Shown here in pieces: positions 1 through 7,759 of a DNA stretch of 64,000 nucleotides (position 1 is its first letter; each line of letters begins with the position of its first letter). This stretch comes from Ignavibacterium sp. (GTDB taxonomy: Bacteria > Bacteroidota > Ignavibacteria > Ignavibacteriales > Ignavibacteriaceae). The DNA lies in contig NZ_AP026678.1 in assembly GCF_025998815.1 (NCBI RefSeq), positions 1,674,001 to 1,738,000 on the forward strand, read 5' to 3'. Below the pieces are notes generated by a model, which was given only the letters and a program-made list of their open reading frames with translations, searched no databases and had not been told where the DNA came from. The position numbers were made by a program, and so were the translations under genes.

Positions 1-130
1 CAAATATTATTCGCTGACGGGAAAAAGCAGGATTGTTTGCATTTGCAATATTATGACTTGTTACTTCCAAAGCTCTGCGATAAACAGAAAGACTTCGTGA
101 TGATATGTCAAATATTTTTGTTATCGCCAT
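1..130 (-). CDS. flgK: Flagellar hook-associated protein 1 (FlgK), N-terminal part, cut by window edge
   Basis: Only the first 43 codons are in the window; the gene runs off the left edge. The ATG is at 130-128 and the translation begins MAITKIFDISSRSL, followed by a stretch with SHNIANANNPAFSRQR. That is the SxNIANxNTxGYxRQ signature shared by the rod, hook and HAP axial proteins, in the form typical of FlgK. FlgK forms the first hook-filament junction ring. It follows the flgN-like chaperone gene by 2 bases, the usual flgN-flgK order. flgL, its normal partner, would be expected just beyond the edge. Identification rests on the N-terminus and on context. Confidence 0.85.
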   Translation of the reverse strand, partial: MAITKIFDISSRSLSVYRRALEVTSHNIANANNPAFSRQRIIF

Positions 131-132
131 AA

Positions 133-585
133 CTACACCTTCCTGTCGAGTAATTTTTGATTTTTAACTCCGTAAAGATTTGTAACAAGTCCTTTAATAA
201 ATTTTCTTGAATGATCGATTAAATATTTATTCTGAAAGTTCAGATTTTCTATTTCATCAACTACTTCAACTAACGAGTTTCTGATGTTTAGATACTCTTC
301 CTGAAGTGTAATATCTGCTTCGGGTTCTGCTTCAAATAATTTCTGAACCAAAAGATTTTTTTCAGGAAGAATATCACTTTGAAGTAAATCCTTTAAAATG
401 TCAATCCGGGCTTTCTCCAAATTTCTAATCTCAGCTAAAATTCTTTCCTGAAGCTCAATAGCTTTTTCGAAATTTTCGTAATCAGATTCTACCATAGCAG
501 TCTGCATCTTCTGAAGAACTTCATACATCTCCTGAAGTTTATTCAACTGATTACGCATTATTTCGAGCAGCTTAAAAATTTTCAT
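133..585 (-). CDS. flgN: FlgN-like flagellar export chaperone
   Basis: A 150-residue, entirely helical, charged protein with heptad-like spacing (for example LQERILAEIRNLEKARIDIL). That matches the size and character of FlgN, the cytosolic chaperone that keeps FlgK and FlgL monomeric and delivers them to the export gate. No catalytic motif or membrane segment is visible. Its start codon overlaps the flgJ stop in a TAATG junction, and flgK starts 2 bases after its stop, so translation is probably coupled across the three genes. The FlgN call depends strongly on this position, because the family is poorly conserved in sequence. Confidence 0.75.
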   Translation of the reverse strand: MKIFKLLEIMRNQLNKLQEMYEVLQKMQTAMVESDYENFEKAIELQERILAEIRNLEKARIDILKDLLQSDILPEKNLLVQKLFEAEPEADITLQEEYLNIRNSLVEVVDEIENLNFQNKYLIDHSRKFIKGLVTNLYGVKNQKLLDRKV

Positions 586-1397
586 TACATTGCCTCAAGA
601 TGATTTAAATAGCCCATCACGCGTTTTACATAAGTTTGTGTCTCTGTAAAAGGCGGAATATCGTTATACTTATCTACATTTCCGGGACCTGCATTATATC
701 CTGCTAAAGCAAGCTTAAGATCCCCATCATATTTTCGAAGAAGTTCTGCCAAATATTTAGTGCCGCCAAAAATATTTTCTTTCGGATTCCAAACATTTCT
801 CACACCCAAATAATCTGCTGTTGCATCAATCAACTGCATTAAACCTTTTGCATTAGCCGATGAAAGAGCATTTTCTTTTCCGGCTGATTCTGCAAGTATT
901 ACAGCTTTAATAAGATTTTTATCAACTCCGTGAGTTTGAGCAGCTTCTTCTATAATCGATTCATATTTTGAAATCCTGTCCAATGCCTGCTCGGTTGGTT
1001 TAACAGCAGGTACTTCAGGTTTTTGATATTCAATCTTGGGAGCATTTTTTACAGTCAATGGATTTGTTTCTACTTCCGAATTTATGTTTGAAATACTTTC
1101 GCCTGTAATTCTCTTGTAAATCATATCAGCAACACCAAGTCCTTTTCCTTTTGCGATATGATTTGCAATTTCATATTGGAATATGGATTCAAAAAAATCT
1201 CCACCGAAACTTTCCTCTCCGAATAATCCACCAGTGGTTTGCGACATACTTTTTAACATCATCGAAGTAAGCAAGCTTTCGAACTGCTTTGATGCATCAG
1301 CTAATTTTTTCTTATCAATGTTTTTCTGATAAGTCTGCTGCTGCACCTGAGAAATGTGCTTATTCGGATTTGTTATTTTCAAGCTGATATCGCTCAT
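585..1397 (-). CDS. flgJ: Flagellar rod-cap/muramidase protein: FlgJ rod-binding domain fused to SLT lytic transglycosylase
   Basis: Residues about 30-100 match the FlgJ rod-binding domain (KQFESLLTSMMLKSM, then a G-rich stretch and YEIANHIAKGKGLGVADMIY). After a proline-containing linker, residues about 145-270 are a Slt70-type transglycosylase. It has the catalytic Glu at about E170 in AVILAESAG, the GLMQL motif, the GGTKYL motif and AGYNAGP. The enzyme would open peptidoglycan for rod growth in the periplasm. Salmonella FlgJ has a glucosaminidase-type (GH73) domain instead, so this is a different domain pairing. No clear signal peptide is seen, consistent with export through the flagellar system. 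It lies between flgI and flgN. Confidence 0.88.
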   Translation of the reverse strand: MSDISLKITNPNKHISQVQQQTYQKNIDKKKLADASKQFESLLTSMMLKSMSQTTGGLFGEESFGGDFFESIFQYEIANHIAKGKGLGVADMIYKRITGESISNINSEVETNPLTVKNAPKIEYQKPEVPAVKPTEQALDRISKYESIIEEAAQTHGVDKNLIKAVILAESAGKENALSSANAKGLMQLIDATADYLGVRNVWNPKENIFGGTKYLAELLRKYDGDLKLALAGYNAGPGNVDKYNDIPPFTETQTYVKRVMGYLNHLEAM

Positions 1398-1408
1398 AAA
1401 AATTTTCT

Positions 1409-2503
1409 TTACATTATTACAAGTTCTGCTACAAGAGCACCTGCTTCTTTAAGTGCCTGAAATATTGCAATTATATCTTTCGGAGAAACTTTTAGTGAAT
1501 TCAATGCTGCAGCAACTTCCTGAACATTGCTTGCACCTTGAATTGCAATTGTGTTTGTTGAATCCTGCTGAACATAAGGAATTGCATTGTTAACAACTGC
1601 AGTAGTTCCGCTTGAAAAAGCTCCCGGCTGAGAAACAAAAGGATAATTTCTGATTGTTATGTTTAAACTTCCGTGAGTAATGCTTACAGGTTTAATCTGA
1701 ACATTATTTCCGGCTACAACTGTTCCGGTTCTTTCATTAAGAATAACTTTTGCAACATAATCTGTTTGAACAGGAAGTGATTCAAGCTCTGCAAGAAAAC
1801 TTATTACATCACTTTGTTTATCAGCTGGAACTTTTACACGAACTTCAGCTGCATCAATTGAAATTGCTGTATTCTGCCCGAACTTATCATTAATAGCTAA
1901 TGCAACATTATTTGATGTAGTTAAGTCAGGCATTTTAAGAAAAATACTAAGCTCATTATTAGTAACAGTATTTTGGGGTAAATTTTCTTTCAGAACTCCA
2001 CCAAGCGGAACTCTGCCGGTTAACGCATGATTTTTTGCAACTCGATTTCCTGTGTAAGTGTTAAAATCATATCCACCGATTGAAATTGGACCTTGTGCCA
2101 TTGCGTAAACTTCACCGTTAATTGCAGAGAGGGGTGTCATTAATAATGTTCCGCCTAAAAGACTTGTTGCATCTCCAAGCGATGAAACAATAACATCAAA
2201 CTTAAATCCTGGTTTAAAGTTATGCTGAAGCGAAGCAGTTACCATTACAGCAGCAACATTTCTTGTTCTCACATCAGTTTGCGGAACAGTAATACCAAAT
2301 CTCTTCAGCATACTTGTTATTGATTGCATCGTAAACTGAGTTCTATAACTGTCACCAGTTCCGGCTAAACCAACAACAAGACCATATCCGATCACCTGTT
2401 CAGTATGATCGCTGTTGAGATATGCGATATCTTTAATTCTTTGTGTAAAGACCTGTTGAGAGATTATCAATATTACGAATAAAATCAGCTTAAAGGTTTT
2501 CAT
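1409..2503 (-). CDS. flgI: Flagellar P-ring protein FlgI
   Basis: At 364 residues this is the usual FlgI length. A signal peptide (about residues 1-20, ending near SQQVFTQ) precedes RIKDIAYL, which corresponds to the conserved mature N-terminus. Further family landmarks are IGYGLVVGLAGTGDS and MLKRFGI near the start and the C-terminal LNSLKVSPKDIIAIFQALKEAGAL. FlgI builds the peptidoglycan-level bushing around the distal rod. The gene is 7 bases after flgH and 11 bases before flgJ. The order flgA-flgH-flgI-flgJ is preserved, and the presence of P- and L-ring genes shows a diderm envelope. Confidence 0.97.
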   Translation of the reverse strand: MKTFKLILFVILIISQQVFTQRIKDIAYLNSDHTEQVIGYGLVVGLAGTGDSYRTQFTMQSITSMLKRFGITVPQTDVRTRNVAAVMVTASLQHNFKPGFKFDVIVSSLGDATSLLGGTLLMTPLSAINGEVYAMAQGPISIGGYDFNTYTGNRVAKNHALTGRVPLGGVLKENLPQNTVTNNELSIFLKMPDLTTSNNVALAINDKFGQNTAISIDAAEVRVKVPADKQSDVISFLAELESLPVQTDYVAKVILNERTGTVVAGNNVQIKPVSITHGSLNITIRNYPFVSQPGAFSSGTTAVVNNAIPYVQQDSTNTIAIQGASNVQEVAAALNSLKVSPKDIIAIFQALKEAGALVAELVIM

Positions 2504-2510
2504 AGTTTAC

Positions 2511-3080
2511 CTAAAAAAGCATTCTTAAAAATTTTGTTAAAAGACCCGGTGATTGAACATCGCTTACAATTCCATTTCCTTCGAATGTAATTTCAGCATC
2601 AGAAATGTTGTAAGACAGAACTGAATTATCAGCGCGAACATCAGAAGTTCTGACGATACCTTTAATCGAGATTAATTGTTCTTCACCATTGATTGTAATT
2701 TTTTTACTGCCTCTAATTATCAGATTTCCGTTTGCTAAAACTGAATCAATGGTTGCACTGATTTTGGTTTGAATTACTCCGGAAGTTTTGGTTGAACCAG
2801 AACCTTTAAAATCATTTCCGCTACCAATATCAAGACTGCCTGAAGGTAATTTAGTTTTATCTAATTGTCCCGATAAATCAAAACCGAGATTGGTTTCTCT
2901 GCCGCTTTTAGTTTCCGCATTGTTTGATGCAATTGATGATTCCACAACAATAATTGTGATTGCATCACCAACTCTGGCTGCTTTCTCATCTGAGAAAAGT
3001 GAATAAGCTGCATTCTTCCTCATCTCCTGAGGAAAAATTGCAACTGTTATGAACACAATAATTGAAAATAATTTCTTCAT
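2511..3080 (-). CDS. flgH: Flagellar L-ring protein FlgH without a lipobox cysteine
   Basis: FlgH forms the outer-membrane bushing of the basal body. Family features are AARVGDAITIIVVESSIASNNA, the repeated FKGSGSTK/ANGNLIIRGSK segments and the C-terminal VQSPGLLTKFLRMLF. The ATG at 3080-3078 is preferred (189 residues). A TTG at 3092 would add four residues and overlap flgA. The N-terminus is a plain signal peptide (KKLFSIIVFITVAIFPQ), and the predicted protein contains no cysteine, so the acylated N-terminal cysteine of classical FlgH is absent. The gene starts 4 bases after flgA. The family call is firm; the loss of the lipid anchor is read directly from the sequence. Confidence 0.94.
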   Translation of the reverse strand: MKKLFSIIVFITVAIFPQEMRKNAAYSLFSDEKAARVGDAITIIVVESSIASNNAETKSGRETNLGFDLSGQLDKTKLPSGSLDIGSGNDFKGSGSTKTSGVIQTKISATIDSVLANGNLIIRGSKKITINGEEQLISIKGIVRTSDVRADNSVLSYNISDAEITFEGNGIVSDVQSPGLLTKFLRMLF

Positions 3081-3084
3081 AGTC

Positions 3085-3723
3085 TTACTCAATTAAAACT
3101 TTTTGTGAGTTAATTACTTTTGCTTTTAACATTTCATTTGAAAAAGTGAGAATATCAATTACCTCATCAACTTTTCCATCCTGTCTTGCAACCGCTTCCG
3201 TACTAACTACAACTGAACCTTTAACACATTCAGCAATTACTCTTGAACCTGATTGAATAACCGGAATTTCTTCAATCAAATCTTTCGTAATTACCTGACC
3301 TTCTTTTATTAAACTTTTTGCACGAATTGAGTTCAAATCAGCTAATGTCACTATCTCGGGATTTTTTAGCGAAGTTATTTCAACAGTCTGGACAGAATAA
3401 CTGTTCGCATCAATTTTTTCTTTTCTCTTAATTTCCTGAATTGCAACCGGAACTTTTTTATATAACTTAATTTGCAAAGTAAGTATTGAATTGACTGATT
3501 TATTTCCATCAGAATATTTAACCGGAAGATATGCTGTTGCACCTTTGAACTTTAATTCACGACTTTCATCAATTTTATAATTTCGATCTTTAACATTATT
3601 CAGAATTGAAAATTCTATCTTGTCATATCCTTTAAGTTTTTTGTTAAGATAGATTTCAACTTCAGAATTAAAATCCTGAGCCGAAAGCGAAACTGAAAGC
3701 AATATGACTAAAATCAGAAACAC
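3085..3723 (-). CDS. flgA: Flagellar P-ring assembly chaperone FlgA (SAF domain)
   Basis: FlgA is a periplasmic chaperone for FlgI assembly. The protein starts with a short hydrophobic signal sequence (LILVILLSVSLSAQ). It ends with the SAF/FlgA domain, recognisable by VTLADLNSIRAKSLIKEGQVITKDL, VIQSGSRVIAEC and KVDEVIDILTFSN. The GTG at 3723 is the likely start. AGGAG lies 8 bases upstream of it, and the in-frame codon before the preceding ATT is a stop; an ATG nearer the AGGAG is in another frame. flgG lies 18 bases upstream. At 212 residues it is close to the usual length. Confidence 0.92.
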   Translation of the reverse strand: MFLILVILLSVSLSAQDFNSEVEIYLNKKLKGYDKIEFSILNNVKDRNYKIDESRELKFKGATAYLPVKYSDGNKSVNSILTLQIKLYKKVPVAIQEIKRKEKIDANSYSVQTVEITSLKNPEIVTLADLNSIRAKSLIKEGQVITKDLIEEIPVIQSGSRVIAECVKGSVVVSTEAVARQDGKVDEVIDILTFSNEMLKAKVINSQKVLIE

Positions 3724-3741
3724 AATTCATTCTCCTTTTAC

Positions 3742-4542
3742 TTAACCTCTTTTAAGATTATTAGCCATAGTCATCATTTCTTCAACTGTCTTCACGGTTT
3801 TACTATTTATTTCATAAGCTCTTTGTGCCGTTATCATTGAAATCATTTCTTCCACAACATCAACATTTGAAGATTCTAAAAATCCCTGATGAATTTCTCC
3901 GAAGCCATCTAATCCAGGAGTTCCAAAAATCGGAACACCACTGGCTTCTGTTTCTGCATAAAGATTATCTCCGAGTGCCATAAGACCAGCAGGATTTAAA
4001 AATCTTACTAATTGAATATTTCCAATCGGAATATTTGTTCCGTCTCTTTGCTGAAGTTCAATTACACCATCTCGCGAAACAGAAAATCCGACAGAGTTTT
4101 CATCAATTCTGATTTCAGGATCAAGTGAATAACCACTGCTTGTTACAATTATTCCTTCAGCATTTACCTTAAATGAACCATCGCGGGTGTAAACAAATGT
4201 TCCATCCGGTTTTCTAATCTGGAAAAATCCATCGCCCTGAATTGCGAGATCAAGAAGATTATTTGTTGGAACAAGATCACCTTGTAAAAATATTTTTTGT
4301 GTTGAAGATGGTTTAACACCATTACCAACCTGAATAACTTCTGTTCCTGTTGATTTTATTCCAGGTGCAGATGAGTTGATTGGATTAACCGCAACTTCCT
4401 GATACATTAAATCCTGAAATTCAGGTTTGTTCTTCTTGAATCCGGTTGTATTCATATTAGCAATGTTGTTTGAAATTACTTCGATGTTAATTTGCTGTGC
4501 ATACATTCCGGAAGCTGCTGTTCTTAGTGCTCTTGTACTCAT
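3742..4542 (-). CDS. flgG: Distal rod protein FlgG
   Basis: At 266 residues this is the normal FlgG length. The N-terminal axial signature reads MYAQQINIEVISNNIANMNT, followed by TGFKKNKPEFQDLMYQE. GDLVPTNNLLDLAIQGDGFF and YTRDGSFKVN are typical of FlgG/FlgF. The C-terminus VDVVEEMISMITAQRAYEI plus SKTVKTVEEMM is the FlgG form. The protein is exported through the type III apparatus and polymerises as the distal rod. It is paired with flgF 10 bases upstream and followed by flgA. Confidence 0.97.
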   Translation of the reverse strand: MSTRALRTAASGMYAQQINIEVISNNIANMNTTGFKKNKPEFQDLMYQEVAVNPINSSAPGIKSTGTEVIQVGNGVKPSSTQKIFLQGDLVPTNNLLDLAIQGDGFFQIRKPDGTFVYTRDGSFKVNAEGIIVTSSGYSLDPEIRIDENSVGFSVSRDGVIELQQRDGTNIPIGNIQLVRFLNPAGLMALGDNLYAETEASGVPIFGTPGLDGFGEIHQGFLESSNVDVVEEMISMITAQRAYEINSKTVKTVEEMMTMANNLKRG

Positions 4543-4552
4543 TTTTAACCTC

Positions 4553-5260
4553 TTAGATTTTTCCTATGTCTACTGATTTTTGTAATGACTCATCAAGACT
4601 AATAACCATTTTATAAGATGACTCATAATCTTTTGAAACACGAATCATATTTTCCATTTCCTGAATCGGATTAACATTTGATTCCTCGAGATAACCTTGT
4701 AAAATCTGATATTCATTTTCATCTGCAAACTCTTCAATATCATTTAACGAATCGAAGTTCAAACCTTCTTTGCGGTATTCATAGTTATCTTCATTCATTT
4801 TGACAACCAGTAAATTATCAACAGAATTTTCTCCAACCTTTATTTCACCGTTTCTTGTAATCGTTAAAAGATTATTTTCATCGAGTTGATATTCTGACAA
4901 ATTTATTTCTCCATTTTTGCCGATAACTTTTCGTCCTTCTTTATCAACAAGAAATCCTTCCTGAGAGATCTGGAAGTTTCCGTTTCTGATATATTCATAT
5001 CCCTTTTCAGTTTTAACTACAAACAAACCAACTCCAACAATTGCAACATCAAGCGGATTTTTAGTTTCGAATACTTCGCCTTGTCTTAAATCAACCGGAC
5101 TTTTAATCTGTGGTCCACCTAATTGATTCAGAATCTGAACGAACAATCCTTCTCTTTTGTATCCGATTGTATTCATATTAGCGAGATTGTTTGCAATTCG
5201 TTCCAGGTTCTTATTCTGAGTTTCAAGACTTCTTGCAGCGTGATAAATTCCTTTGATCAT
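4553..5260 (-). CDS. flgF: Proximal rod protein FlgF-like
   Basis: A 235-residue paralogue of FlgG with the same axial signatures: NLERIANNLANMNTIGYKRE near the N-terminus, KNPLDVAIVGVGLFVVK and YIRNGNFQISQEGFLVD in the middle, and NVNPIQEMENMIRVSKDYES at the C-terminus. It is shorter than FlgG and lies directly upstream of it, which fits FlgF. The central domain is poor in recognised motifs, so a second FlgG-like rod protein cannot be excluded. It begins 11 bases after a small membrane-protein gene and is part of the long operon that starts at fliL. Confidence 0.9.
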   Translation of the reverse strand: MIKGIYHAARSLETQNKNLERIANNLANMNTIGYKREGLFVQILNQLGGPQIKSPVDLRQGEVFETKNPLDVAIVGVGLFVVKTEKGYEYIRNGNFQISQEGFLVDKEGRKVIGKNGEINLSEYQLDENNLLTITRNGEIKVGENSVDNLLVVKMNEDNYEYRKEGLNFDSLNDIEEFADENEYQILQGYLEESNVNPIQEMENMIRVSKDYESSYKMVISLDESLQKSVDIGKI

Positions 5261-5271
5261 TTTTCATCCCG

Positions 5272-5583
5272 TTATTTACTGAATGAATTAATTCTGTTTG
5301 CAAGAAGAATCTCTCCGGCAGAAAGCTTACTCTTCTGAGCTTCAGATAAAACCTGCTGTTCATTCAAATCATTATTTGTTTTAATCCGCCGGAGAAGTTT
5401 TCTTCTTTTCTTCACTCTGTTGGGTTCAACAGCAGCTATTATTTTCTCTTCTCTTAATAGTGATATGTTTCTTTTAAGCAGTAGTTGGTTTTGTCTTTTT
5501 GTTCTGTTGATATAATAAAATCCTAAGATTGATAAAGAAAAAACTACGAGTAACATCAAAGAAAAAATCAAATCAATATTCAT
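5272..5583 (-). CDS. Small single-pass membrane protein, function unknown, in the flagellar operon
   Basis: A 103-residue protein not recognised as a named family. Residues about 5-25 form one hydrophobic segment (IFSLMLLVVFSLSILGFYYI). A strongly basic cytoplasmic region follows (RTKRQNQLLLKR, then NRVKKRRKLLRRIK) and a short C-terminal motif KLSAGEILLANRI. Its start overlaps the stop of the GAF-domain gene by 4 bases and it precedes flgF by 11 bases, so it is co-expressed with flagellar genes. A membrane tether or export-related accessory is possible, but nothing in the sequence proves it. Confidence 0.65.
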   Translation of the reverse strand: MNIDLIFSLMLLVVFSLSILGFYYINRTKRQNQLLLKRNISLLREEKIIAAVEPNRVKKRRKLLRRIKTNNDLNEQQVLSEAQKSKLSAGEILLANRINSFSK

Positions 5584-6869
5584 TCTCTCACCTTTCTGAT
5601 TAATGGAAATGAAAATACCAATGTGCTTCCTGTTGCTTCGTCGGAGTCAATCAGAAATTCGCCTTCATGTTTATCCATCAAAGATTTAAGAATATTTAGA
5701 CCAACATCCTGTTCATTTATTTTGTTCAGGTCAACTGATTTTGTGAATAGCATTTTAACTACGATTCTTTGCTTTGAATAACGACTTTGAATTATTACTC
5801 CACCACCGGGCTCAGTTAAAGGATTTATAAGACTGAATCCATTGATGAAAATCTGATTGAGATAATTTTTATTGCTAAGAATTGATGGCATATTTTCTTC
5901 AAGGTCCAAAACACATTCACAATTTTCTGCATTTAATGCCGGTTCAATTAGTTTTCTGAATTCAACTATCACTTCATTAACTGAACAAGGAACAACTTTT
6001 TTTACTTTATCATCTGTTGTGATGAATTTGACCAATCTTTCAAGTATTGATTTGATATCATAAACTTTCTTCTTTATCAAATCAGTCATCTCTTCATCAA
6101 TTTCAGGATATTCACGCTTCAACAAATCAGCATAGCTAAGTATAACCTGAATCGGAGATGATATTTCTTCAATGCTTCTGTAAGCGAGTTCACCAAGTGC
6201 AGCAAGTTTATAATCATTTTCAAGCTTTGATTGAACTGATTGCAATTCTGAATAAACACTGTTTAATTCGTTCTTGGTTAATTCGTACTGGATTTTAGAA
6301 AAAACGATATTCAGTAAAGTAGTAAGAACCTGAAGTTCATAGGAGTTCTTATCAAGTTCGGTAAATGAAGTTATTGTAGAAAGTACTCCCCTGAACTTTC
6401 CACTGTTGAAGATTGGAACAATAAGACAATTCAATCCGAACGAAAGAGAATTGTAATTTCCGTAAGGAATAATTTTATAACTGCCGGTCTCAGCTATCCA
6501 ATCAATAACACCGGCGCTGAGATTTCTTCTGACGAAAGATGAAATATTTTCTTTGCAGTTTGTGTTAAGCGGAAAACAGTTTGATGTTTTTTCGTTGATA
6601 AGAAAAATTTCAGGTTCACTAAAGAATGTGAGAGTTTTAACTTCATTCTTAAAATCAGAAATTATATCCTGAAGGTTTGTGTGAGAATTAATTCTTTTTG
6701 TGAAATTCAAAATTCTGCCAAGTGATGATTCTTTTCCGTTTAAATCGGAAAAGTTATCATCATTCTTTTCAACAAACACAGTTCCGTTTTGTGAACTGCT
6801 TCGCTCAAGTTGTTTGAGCGAAAGAGTGAATGAGTGAAATTCCTGATTATTTTCTTTTATTACTCTCAA
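5580..6869 (-). CDS. GAF-domain protein with degenerate histidine-kinase core (pseudokinase)
   Basis: This is a 429-residue soluble protein. Residues about 50-200 look like a GAF sensory domain (ILNFTKRINSHTNLQDII start; GVIDWIAETG, LIVPIFNSGKFRGVL). A coiled-coil (about 200-225) leads into a HisKA-like helix at 225-260 reading LGELAYRSIEEISSPIQVI. The usual H-E-x-x-x-P phospho-acceptor box has Glu in place of His. In the C-terminal ATPase-like part the N-box asparagine and the DxGxG loop are not seen either; only DVGLNILKSLMDKHEGEF and a GSTLVF end resemble the fold. It is probably a binding or scaffold protein rather than an active kinase. It overlaps the downstream and upstream genes by 4 bases each. 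Confidence 0.75.
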   Translation of the reverse strand: MRVIKENNQEFHSFTLSLKQLERSSSQNGTVFVEKNDDNFSDLNGKESSLGRILNFTKRINSHTNLQDIISDFKNEVKTLTFFSEPEIFLINEKTSNCFPLNTNCKENISSFVRRNLSAGVIDWIAETGSYKIIPYGNYNSLSFGLNCLIVPIFNSGKFRGVLSTITSFTELDKNSYELQVLTTLLNIVFSKIQYELTKNELNSVYSELQSVQSKLENDYKLAALGELAYRSIEEISSPIQVILSYADLLKREYPEIDEEMTDLIKKKVYDIKSILERLVKFITTDDKVKKVVPCSVNEVIVEFRKLIEPALNAENCECVLDLEENMPSILSNKNYLNQIFINGFSLINPLTEPGGGVIIQSRYSKQRIVVKMLFTKSVDLNKINEQDVGLNILKSLMDKHEGEFLIDSDEATGSTLVFSFPLIRKVRE

Positions 6870-7750
6870 TTTAAAAACCTTACAAATTCTAACTGCTCCC
6901 AGAAGAGATCTTTGTACTTGGCTGCAAATTTTTCAGCATCAAGTTCTTTTTCGAAATTGAATTTGCTTAAAGTATAATCATCAAGATGATTGTCTTTATC
7001 TATTTTCAGTTCACCGACTTTAAGTGATTGAGTCATATAATCTGAAACACTAACTATTGAAGCCATTGCCGGACTGATTTGTGCTTTGCCAGGATTATGA
7101 TGATTCAAAACAGCATCACAAATTTCAGCTGGAAAATTCCATTTCTCTAAAAGAAAACTTCCGATTTCTTCGTGAGTCATTCCATTAACTTCAATTTCAG
7201 CATCTCTGAAAGTCATTTTCTGAGTTTCCATCAAATCAAATATCATTGCAAAGTTTGAATGCAGGTAACGATGAACTATCGAAATTCCGATATCGTGCAA
7301 AAAGCCGGCGATGAATGCTTCACCAGAATTTTGGAATCCCATATCCTTTGCAATCTTTTTACTTGCAGCTCCAACCATATATGAGTGAAGCATAAATTCT
7401 TTCTGATTCAGATATTTATCTGTTTTATTTTTAAGAGCATCAGAAATAGAGATAACTGATATAATACTTTTCAGCTCTTTGAATCCAAGAACAAGAATAG
7501 CAAAATCAATAGTTGCAACTTTTCTTTGCAAACCATACAAAGGCGAGTTAGCAACAGAAAGAATTTTTGTAACAAGTGCCTGGTCTTTGCTGATAATCTT
7601 GTTCAACTCGTTTGCTGTTGTATTTGGATTATCAAGTATTTTCATCAACTCAAAAACAACTTTGGGAATCACATTCAGATTAAGAATGTTGGAAATAATC
7701 TTTGTTGTTCTTTCGCGTTTTTGCTGCAAGGATAAATCAGTCATTATCAT
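6866..7750 (-). CDS. HDOD-domain protein (second of a tandem pair)
   Basis: A 294-residue protein whose body is an HDOD domain, a relative of HD phosphohydrolases that usually lacks the catalytic HD pair and acts in signalling. Landmarks are NVIPKVVFELMKILDNPNTTANEL near residue 25, ISKDQALVTKILSVANSPLYGL, ILVLGFKELKSII, AFIAGFLHDIGI and VLNHHNPG. The HD-like LHDIGI element is kept. It is a paralogue of the next gene upstream with the same order of motifs. The start is supported by AAAGG six bases upstream of the ATG. The neighbourhood (fliA upstream, GAF pseudokinase downstream) suggests a role in flagellar or motility signalling; the ligand is unknown. Confidence 0.88.
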   Translation of the reverse strand: MIMTDLSLQQKRERTTKIISNILNLNVIPKVVFELMKILDNPNTTANELNKIISKDQALVTKILSVANSPLYGLQRKVATIDFAILVLGFKELKSIISVISISDALKNKTDKYLNQKEFMLHSYMVGAASKKIAKDMGFQNSGEAFIAGFLHDIGISIVHRYLHSNFAMIFDLMETQKMTFRDAEIEVNGMTHEEIGSFLLEKWNFPAEICDAVLNHHNPGKAQISPAMASIVSVSDYMTQSLKVGELKIDKDNHLDDYTLSKFNFEKELDAEKFAAKYKDLFWEQLEFVRFLN

Positions 7751-7759
7751 ATTATACCT

